Assembly: GCA_044238875.1 (NCBI GenBank)
Contig: JBIICM010000024.1
Location: 1-20,287, forward strand
From: JAIBAI01 sp044238875
GTDB taxonomy: Bacteria; Bacteroidota; Bacteroidia; M30B66
Direction of reading: 5' to 3'
DNA: 20,287 bases
Shown here: positions 15,722-20,287 of the stretch, one piece after another
Layout: every line of letters begins with the position of its first letter
Numbering within the stretch: position 1 is the first letter of the stretch
Notes under the pieces: generated by a model
What the model saw: the letters and a program-made list of their open reading frames with translations, nothing else
Database searches by the model: none
Told to the model about the DNA's origin: nothing
Program-made: the position numbers and the translations under genes

Positions 15722-16735
15722 TTATTTCTTTGAAGCAAAGTTCTGAATGGCTGCAACCAGCCTGTCGAGATCATTAAGCGTGGTATAAACGTTTGGAGTT
15801 ACCCTAATGCCGCTGATCTTTTCATGCTCAATCGGAACAACATGAATACCATGCTTTTTAAGAAATTCAGTTTCAATTTCCGCTGGTTTCTTGCCGCTGA
15901 TTGAAAAAACGGCAAGGGCACCGCTGAAATCCTTTGATTCAGGGGTGTGTATCTTCACGCCCGGAATGTTTTTCGCCCTGCTTGTCCAGTATTGTTTTAA
16001 AAAGTACAGCCGTTCGAATTTGCGCTTGCTTCCGATGCCGTTGTGAAAGTCAATCGAACGGCCGGTGGCAAGTTCTGCCGGAACAGAGCGAGTTCCAAGA
16101 TTTTCAAATTTACGGATATCATCACTCTCGGGTTTTTCAGTCGGAAACATGGGATATACCGATGCGATTTTTTCTTTTCTGATATACAGTAAACCATTGT
16201 TCTACCCAAACCAGTTTAATGCCGTCGCGCTTTTCTCTGAGCATCAGGGCGTTTCGCATGCTGGGATAGTCATATCTGCTCAACACCACTTCATCACCAT
16301 TTTTCAGGTCAAGACCAAAAATAACAGTTTCAATGGCTTCTGTTGCGTTACGATTGGTGGCAATCTCCTCAGGAGAGCAGCCTGCAATTTCAGCCAGGGA
16401 TGTCCGCATGGCTTCTCTGCCCTCGTTCAAAACCCTCCACATATAATAAGTTGGTGCTTCATTGCATAACCTGTTGTAATGCTCCAACGTTTCCTGAACT
16501 ATTTTAGGTTGCGGAGATACACAACCATTGTTAAGGTTTATGATATTGGGCGAAACGGAGTAAGCCCGCTGAATGGCAAACCAGAAGTCTTCGTCAGTGG
16601 CCACATCAGTCAGGTGTCTTGAAGCGAAAAAAAACTGTCAAGTTCAGCAGCTTCAGCAGAATTTCAGTAGGATAGAATGGGAGCAGCAGCAGCCGTAACG
16701 CCAAGGTATCTTAAAAATGAACGACGATTTTGCAT
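15722..16735 (-). pseudogene. Decayed class V aminotransferase with Tat-type leader
   Basis: The remains of a PLP-dependent aminotransferase of the class V / isopenicillin-N-epimerase-like group. From 16735 it encodes a leader with a twin-arginine motif (NRRSFLRYLG), then hits an in-frame TGA (16664-16666). A frameshift at an 8-T run (16627-16634) is needed to reach the next block, TDVATDEDFWFAIQRAYSVS. That block runs to KLVWVEQ. At about 16196 the frame breaks again, and the homologous sequence resumes as GLLYIRKEKIASVYP and continues to the natural stop at 15722. Roughly 95 residues expected between these points, including the PLP-binding lysine region (HKW motif), are missing. With three lesions, one a catalytic deletion, this cannot be an active enzyme. 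The long open pieces (15722-16150 and 16137-16604) are fragments, not separate genes. Confidence 0.87.
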
Positions 16736-16827
16736 CTTTTTTTCTGTGAAATTCTAAAAATATTTTGAATTAACAAGTGCTTTAATTCAATTACCGGACG
16801 CTGAAGAAATTTATTTCTGATTCGGTT

Positions 16828-16835
16828 TACCTTTG
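16828..16835 (+). promoter_or_regulatory. -7 promoter element for the DUF4159 gene
   Basis: TACCTTTG, a full TAnnTTTG match, ends 20 bp before the start codon at 16856. No -33 TTG is visible at the 19-nt spacing. It lies in the 120-bp region divergent from the aminotransferase pseudogene. Confidence 0.48.
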
Positions 16836-16855
16836 CCATAAGATTTCGGCCACTG

Positions 16856-17533
16856 ATGAGGATAAAAGTAAAACTACTAGCGCTTTCTTATTTTTTTTCA
16901 TGGTGCAGCATAAATGCCCAGGGATCATTCAGCATTGGGTTGCTCAAATACAATGGTGGCGGTGACTGGTATGCGAATCCTACCTCATTGCCCAACCTGA
17001 TTAAATTTTGCAACAGTAATCTGGGGATGACTATTGATCCGCAGCCGGTAGTAATTGATGCAGGTAACCTTGAAATTTTCCAGCTGCCTTTTCTGCACAT
17101 GACAGGCCATGGTAACGTTGTTTTTTCTGCCTCAGAAATTGAAAACCTTAGAAATTATCTGATGGGTGGTGGGTTTTTGCATATTGATGATAATTACGGG
17201 ATGGATCCATTTATCAGACCCCAGTTGAAAAGGCTTTTCCCTGAGCTTGAACTGATGGAAATCCCCGCGTCTCATCCCATTTTTCATCAGAAATTTGATT
17301 TCCCAGGCGGTTTGCCTAAAATCCATGAACATGATGGTAAGCCTTCGCAGGCGTTGGGATTATTTTCAAATGGCAGACTAATGCTGCTTTATACCTTCGA
17401 ATGTGACCTGGGCGATGGTTGGGAAGACCCTGCTGTGCACAAGGATTCGGAAGCCACCAGACAGAAGGCATTACGCATGGGTGCCAATCTTATCCAGTAT
17501 GTAATGATGGCCTCCGATCCAATTAAACGTTAG
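16856..17533 (+). CDS. DUF4159 domain protein, exported
   Basis: A 225-residue protein with a signal peptide (hydrophobic residues about 6-16, likely cleavage after INAQ) and one DUF4159 domain filling the rest. Recognised blocks: LLKYNGGGDWYANPTSLPNLI (29-49), TGHGNVVFS (83-91), YLMGGGFLHIDDNYGMD (101-117) and the C-terminal KALRMGANLIQYVM. The fold is thought to be ThuA/glutamine-amidotransferase-like, but no activity is known to me; Asp111 and Asp112 sit where a nucleophile would be. It stands alone here, convergent with aroK (12-bp gap). Confidence 0.85.
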   Translation: MRIKVKLLALSYFFSWCSINAQGSFSIGLLKYNGGGDWYANPTSLPNLIKFCNSNLGMTIDPQPVVIDAGNLEIFQLPFLHMTGHGNVVFSASEIENLRNYLMGGGFLHIDDNYGMDPFIRPQLKRLFPELELMEIPASHPIFHQKFDFPGGLPKIHEHDGKPSQALGLFSNGRLMLLYTFECDLGDGWEDPAVHKDSEATRQKALRMGANLIQYVMMASDPIKR

Positions 17534-17545
17534 CCTTCGGGTTGA

Positions 17546-18055
17546 TTATTTTCCAAGGCGGGATTGAATGTCCAAGGCAAGTTTACTGACATCTGCATCC
17601 AGCCCATCGAACCACCAGGAAATCTTTTTAAAATAGGGTTCCCTTTGCTCCCATAGTTCTGATAAGCGGTTGGCATTACCCTGGAGTAAAGGACGGTCAT
17701 CAACTCCCTTTGATTGATTAAGTCTTTGCTCAAGCCCTTTGAGGGGTACATGCAGAAAAATGCAAACCCCGTTTTGTTGCATCCAATCAAGGTTTTCTTC
17801 AAAGCAGGGCGTTCCGCCGCCACAGGCAACCACAAGGTTCCCATTCAGGTCAAGTGCACGTAACTGATTGGCTTCTTCTTTTCTGAAAGCCGGTTCACCT
17901 GAATTTTTAAGCCATTCTGCCGGACTTCTACCACTTTTCCGCAAAATTTCTTCGTCAAGGTCCGTAAAACGCCAGCCTAATTTTCCAGCTAATTTTTTGC
18001 CCAATGTAGATTTTCCGCTACCGGGCATGCCGCAAAGAAAAACAGTGTTTCCCAT
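17546..18055 (-). CDS. aroK: Shikimate kinase
   Basis: Phosphorylates shikimate at the 3-hydroxyl, the fifth step of chorismate and aromatic amino acid synthesis. 169 residues, the standard length. P-loop GMPGSGKS (9-16), shikimate-binding DLDEEI (Asp32/Asp34) and Arg58, the ACGGGTP loop (78-83), lid DDRPLL with Arg121, and QREPYF (Arg138) are all present. It converges on the DUF4159 gene. No TAnnTTTG element was found directly upstream; the one at 18071 points the other way, to the tRNA. Confidence 0.96.
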   Translation of the reverse strand: MGNTVFLCGMPGSGKSTLGKKLAGKLGWRFTDLDEEILRKSGRSPAEWLKNSGEPAFRKEEANQLRALDLNGNLVVACGGGTPCFEENLDWMQQNGVCIFLHVPLKGLEQRLNQSKGVDDRPLLQGNANRLSELWEQREPYFKKISWWFDGLDADVSKLALDIQSRLGK

Positions 18056-18078
18056 TCATCAGCTTTTTATTACATTTG
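18048..18078 (+). promoter_or_regulatory. Promoter of tRNA-Leu
   Basis: TACATTTG (18071-18078) is a full TAnnTTTG match, 10 bp before the first base of the tRNA. At exactly 19 nt upstream sits TTTC (18048-18051), three of four matches to the -33 TTTG. The -33 part overlaps the start of aroK on the other strand. Confidence 0.6.
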
Positions 18079-18088
18079 CAAACTGAAA

Positions 18089-18171
18089 GCCCAGGTGGTG
18101 AAATTGGTAGACACGCTACTTTGAGGGGGTAGTGACCATCGGTTGTGCAAGTTCGAGTCTTGTCCTGGGCA
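18089..18171 (+). tRNA. tRNA-Leu (anticodon GAG)
   Basis: An 83-nt type II tRNA. The acceptor stem GCCCAGG (18089-18095) pairs perfectly with CCTGGGC (18164-18170), with discriminator A at 18171. The anticodon stem CTACT pairs with GGTAG (one G-U), and the 7-nt loop TTGAGGG places GAG at 18123-18125, reading CUC and CUU. A long variable arm typical of Leu follows. The T arm GCAAG-TTCGAGT-CTTGT is sound. The 3' CCA is not encoded (CCT follows the discriminator). Confidence 0.96.
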
Positions 18172-18175
18172 CCTG

Positions 18176-18208
18176 AAGCCGGAATATTTATTCCGGCTTT
18201 TTCTTTTT
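18176..18208 (+). terminator. Intrinsic terminator of tRNA-Leu
   Basis: A perfect 10-bp stem, AAGCCGGAAT (18176-18185) with ATTCCGGCTT (18190-18199), closed by a 4-nt loop and followed by T-rich sequence to about 18208. It starts 5 bp after the tRNA. It overlaps the stop codon (18188-18190) and last codons of the convergent OmpH-family gene. The minus strand lacks a T-tract after the stem, so it acts toward the plus direction only. Confidence 0.85.
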
Positions 18209-18787
18209 GTACCGGTCATTCAATTCTTTCAGCACTTCGGCTGTAATGTCGAGCGCCTGATCGGCATACCATACATTGGCGCCCTGCTTATAGGAGATAA
18301 TGTAGGAGAGTTGATTGTTTTCAGCGTATTCCTTCAGATAGGCTTCAATTTCTTTGGCTATTCTTTCGTTTACTTCGGTTTCAGCCTTTGCCAGTTCACC
18401 GGTAAGGGTCTGTTCCATCATCATCAGCTCCTGCTGCTGACGGTAGAGTTTTTCCTGCCTTTGTTCCTTCTCAGTGATAGTAAGGAACTGAGCCCTTTGC
18501 TGAAATTCAGCTGCATCTTTTTCAAAGGCCCGCTGGCTGGCAGCAAACTTGTCTTCTGCGGCTTTCATTTTTGTGTCAAGCAATGTTTTCTCCTGTTTGA
18601 ACATTTCATAATTTGCAGTAATACTGTCGGAATAGAAAAATGCAATACGCAGGTTTGTTGCTCCTCCTGAATGAACAGGAAGACTTTTCTTAGCGCCTGA
18701 AGCATTCTTGCCATTTACATAAAGTGCAAAGAGTGTGACTACCGCGATGGTGAGCAGAACATTGAAGATTAGCTGAAGATTTTTCAT
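18188..18787 (-). CDS. OmpH/Skp-family periplasmic protein
   Basis: A 199-residue member of the OmpH (Skp) family, periplasmic chaperones for outer-membrane proteins. The start at 18787 is chosen over one 12 codons upstream because it begins directly with a basic/hydrophobic export segment (MKNLQLIFNVLLTIAVVTLFALYV), which looks more like an uncleaved membrane anchor than a cleaved signal. Then RIAFFYSDSITANYEMF, the family's short beta segment, and a long charged coiled coil rich in Glu, Lys and Gln (about 75-160), as in the Skp tentacles. The C-terminal LSYIISYKQGANVWYADQALDIT closes the body domain. The end overlaps the tRNA-Leu terminator. Anchored rather than free periplasmic location is inference. 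Confidence 0.86.
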   Translation of the reverse strand: MKNLQLIFNVLLTIAVVTLFALYVNGKNASGAKKSLPVHSGGATNLRIAFFYSDSITANYEMFKQEKTLLDTKMKAAEDKFAASQRAFEKDAAEFQQRAQFLTITEKEQRQEKLYRQQQELMMMEQTLTGELAKAETEVNERIAKEIEAYLKEYAENNQLSYIISYKQGANVWYADQALDITAEVLKELNDRYKKKKPE

Positions 18788-18875
18788 AACGATTGGATGG
18801 TTGCGAAAATACGTGATTATCATATAAGAGCACGCGGCACATGTCAGATAGGTTGTGCCCTATACCGGGAAAAAG

Positions 18876-18904
18876 AAAAAGCCCCTGATAATCAGGGGCT
18901 TTTT
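18876..18904 (-). terminator. Intrinsic terminator of the cytochrome oxidase gene
   Basis: A 13-bp perfect stem with a 3-nt loop: five A's and GCCCCTGA (18876-18888), TAA, then TCAGGGGC and five T's (18892-18904). On the minus strand it lies 11 bp beyond the ctaD stop and is followed by a T-rich run (rest of the tract to about 18870), so it ends the oxidase transcript before the OmpH-family gene. Confidence 0.85.
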
Positions 18905-18914
18905 CAGGAAATCT

Positions 18915-20287
18915 TTAATGTCCTTCGTCTTTTTCATCTGCACCGAGCGGAACCGTCTGTGGCACATAATCGTCGCTGTAACCAGGTTTGCTGTAGTCAT
19001 AAGCCCAGCGGTGTACTTCCGGAATGGCACCCGGCCAGTTCCCATGCACGTGCTCAACAGGAGCTGTCCATTCGAGTGTGTTTGAATGCCATGGGTTCTG
19101 AGGACTTTTTTGGCCTCTGAAAATAGAATAGAAGAAGTTGAACAGGAAAATTACCTGAGCCACTGCAGCTAAAATCGCAAACCAGGTAACCATAACATTT
19201 ATATCCACCAGATCATTGAAGATCGGGAATTCTGTATTTGTGTAATAGCGACGCGGAACACCGGCCAAACCTAAAAAGTGCATCGGGAAAAACACACCGT
19301 AGGCACCAGCGAATGTGAGCCAGAAATGAACATAGCCCATTTTTTTGTTCATCATTTTACCGAACATCCGCGGAAACCAATGGTAAACACCAGAGAACAT
19401 TCCGAAGATAGCAGCTGATCCCATTACAAGATGGAAGTGAGCAACAACAAAATAGGTGTCATGCACATTGATATCAAGAGCTGAGTCACCAAGAATAATC
19501 CCGGTTACACCTCCCGTAATGAAGAAAGATACAAGTCCAATCGCGAACAACATGGCAGGACTAAAACGAATGTTTCCTTTCCAGAGTGTGGTGATGTAGT
19601 TAAATACCTTTACTGCTGATGGAATGGCTACCAACAGCGTGGTAAATACGAATACAGAACCAAGAAATGGATTCATCCCGGTAATGAACATGTGGTGACC
19701 CCAAACAATAAATGAAAGGAAAGCAATGCCGAGTATAGATGCAATCATGGCGCGGTAACCGAAAATCGGCTTACGGGCATTGGTTGCAATTACCTCCGAA
19801 GTGATTCCAAGTGCAGGAAGCAGAACGATGTAAACTTCAGGGTGCCCCAGAAACCAGAAGAGGTGCTCATAAAGAATCGGGCTGCCGCCATTGCGCTCAA
19901 GTGCCTGACCACCGATATAGATATCGCTCAGGTAGAAGCTTGTTCCAAAACTGCGGTCGAAAATTAATAGCAGTGCAGCAGCAAGTAATACAGGGAATGA
20001 CAATACACCTAATATGGCTGTGATTAAAAATGCCCAGATGGTGAGCGGTAACCGCGTCATTGACATTCCTTTGGTGCGCAGGTTGATGACAGTAACAATG
20101 TAATTGAGACTACCCAGCAGTGAAGAAACAATAAACAAGGCCATACTCACCAACCACATCGTCATTCCAAGACCGGAACCCGGCATGGCCTGCGGTAAGG
20201 CACTTAACGGCGGGTAAACTGTCCAGCCACCTGAGGCAGGACCAGCTTCAATGAACAGTGAAAAAAACATCACCAGGCTAGACGCCA
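18915..20287 (-). CDS. ctaD: Cytochrome c oxidase subunit I (5' end outside window)
   Basis: The haem-copper catalytic subunit of the aerobic terminal oxidase, an inner-membrane proton pump. The frame stays open to the right edge, so the N-terminal part (including the first haem a ligand) is missing; the sequence from 20273 is not the true start. Many transmembrane helices are visible. Key motifs: WFLGHPEVY with the CuB His and its cross-linked Tyr (residues 144 and 148 counted from 20273), WGHHMF with the other two CuB histidines, and HDTYFVVAHFHLVMG with the haem a3 and haem a histidines. It ends in a hydrophilic tail rich in acidic residues. The upstream cox genes presumably lie beyond 20287. 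It is followed by a strong terminator. Confidence 0.96.
   Translation of the reverse strand, partial: ASSLVMFFSLFIEAGPASGGWTVYPPLSALPQAMPGSGLGMTMWLVSMALFIVSSLLGSLNYIVTVINLRTKGMSMTRLPLTIWAFLITAILGVLSFPVLLAAALLLIFDRSFGTSFYLSDIYIGGQALERNGGSPILYEHLFWFLGHPEVYIVLLPALGITSEVIATNARKPIFGYRAMIASILGIAFLSFIVWGHHMFITGMNPFLGSVFVFTTLLVAIPSAVKVFNYITTLWKGNIRFSPAMLFAIGLVSFFITGGVTGIILGDSALDINVHDTYFVVAHFHLVMGSAAIFGMFSGVYHWFPRMFGKMMNKKMGYVHFWLTFAGAYGVFFPMHFLGLAGVPRRYYTNTEFPIFNDLVDINVMVTWFAILAAVAQVIFLFNFFYSIFRGQKSPQNPWHSNTLEWTAPVEHVHGNWPGAIPEVHRWAYDYSKPGYSDDYVPQTVPLGADEKDEGH

Noticed and set aside
15722..16604. Two separate short aminotransferase-like genes (15722-16150 and 16137-16604)
   Set aside because: They are consecutive parts of one aminotransferase in different frames, with about 95 residues missing between them; the overlap segment of each is out-of-frame noise. 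Reported as one pseudogene.
1..20287. CRISPR array, prophage genes or biosynthetic gene cluster
   Set aside because: No spaced short repeats, no phage structural or integrase genes, and no clustered assembly-line enzymes are visible; the only repeat pair of note flanks the TA cassette.

Overview
The window is chromosomal DNA from a member of the Bacteroidota; I cannot place it to genus. The evidence is: several starts preceded by the Bacteroidota -7 promoter element TAnnTTTG and little Shine-Dalgarno signal; a three-gene succinate dehydrogenase / fumarate reductase operon in C-A-B order with one membrane subunit; an OmpH/Skp protein, a DUF4159 protein and a secreted protein family (often called 'asparagine synthetase B') typical of this phylum. 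Most of the window is housekeeping and central metabolism, densely packed, with no intergenic gap longer than about 280 bp.

Layout. 1-761: a strong hairpin at the left edge and a small secreted hypothetical gene (minus). 762-3899: PEP synthase and an SDR oxidoreductase, 6 bp apart (plus). 3911-4726: TtcA-type tRNA thiolation enzyme (minus), divergent from a PyrR-like phosphoribosyltransferase (4781-5275). 5281-6229: a two-gene toxin-antitoxin cassette (DUF6922-like small protein plus AbiEii-type nucleotidyltransferase) inserted between the phosphoribosyltransferase and sdhB. 6280-9683: sdhB, sdhA, sdhC (minus). 9794-12654: a secreted protein of unknown function and the replicative helicase dnaB (minus). 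12832-15210: a GH13 lipoprotein (plus). 15223-15642: ndk (minus). 15722-16735: a decayed, Tat-exported-type aminotransferase pseudogene (minus). 16856-17533: DUF4159 protein (plus). 17546-18055: shikimate kinase (minus). 18089-18171: tRNA-Leu(GAG) with its own promoter and terminator (plus). 18188-18787: OmpH/Skp protein (minus). 18915 to the right edge: cytochrome c oxidase subunit I, cut by the window (minus).

The main novelty candidate is the toxin-antitoxin cassette. It lies exactly between two perfect 50-bp direct repeats (5231-5280 and 6230-6279; period 999 bp). The repeat consists of the last 14 codons and stop of the upstream phosphoribosyltransferase plus 5 bp. Removing one 999-bp unit would rebuild a compact convergent junction between that gene and sdhB. 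No transposase, integrase or terminal inverted repeats are visible, so this looks like a minimal mobile or excisable TA islet that duplicates, or arrived with, the 3' end of its target gene.

Other points of interest are the aminotransferase pseudogene, which has lost its PLP-lysine region; two secreted proteins sharing a glycine-rich GGGF motif; and a tRNA terminator that overlaps the 3' end of a convergent gene.
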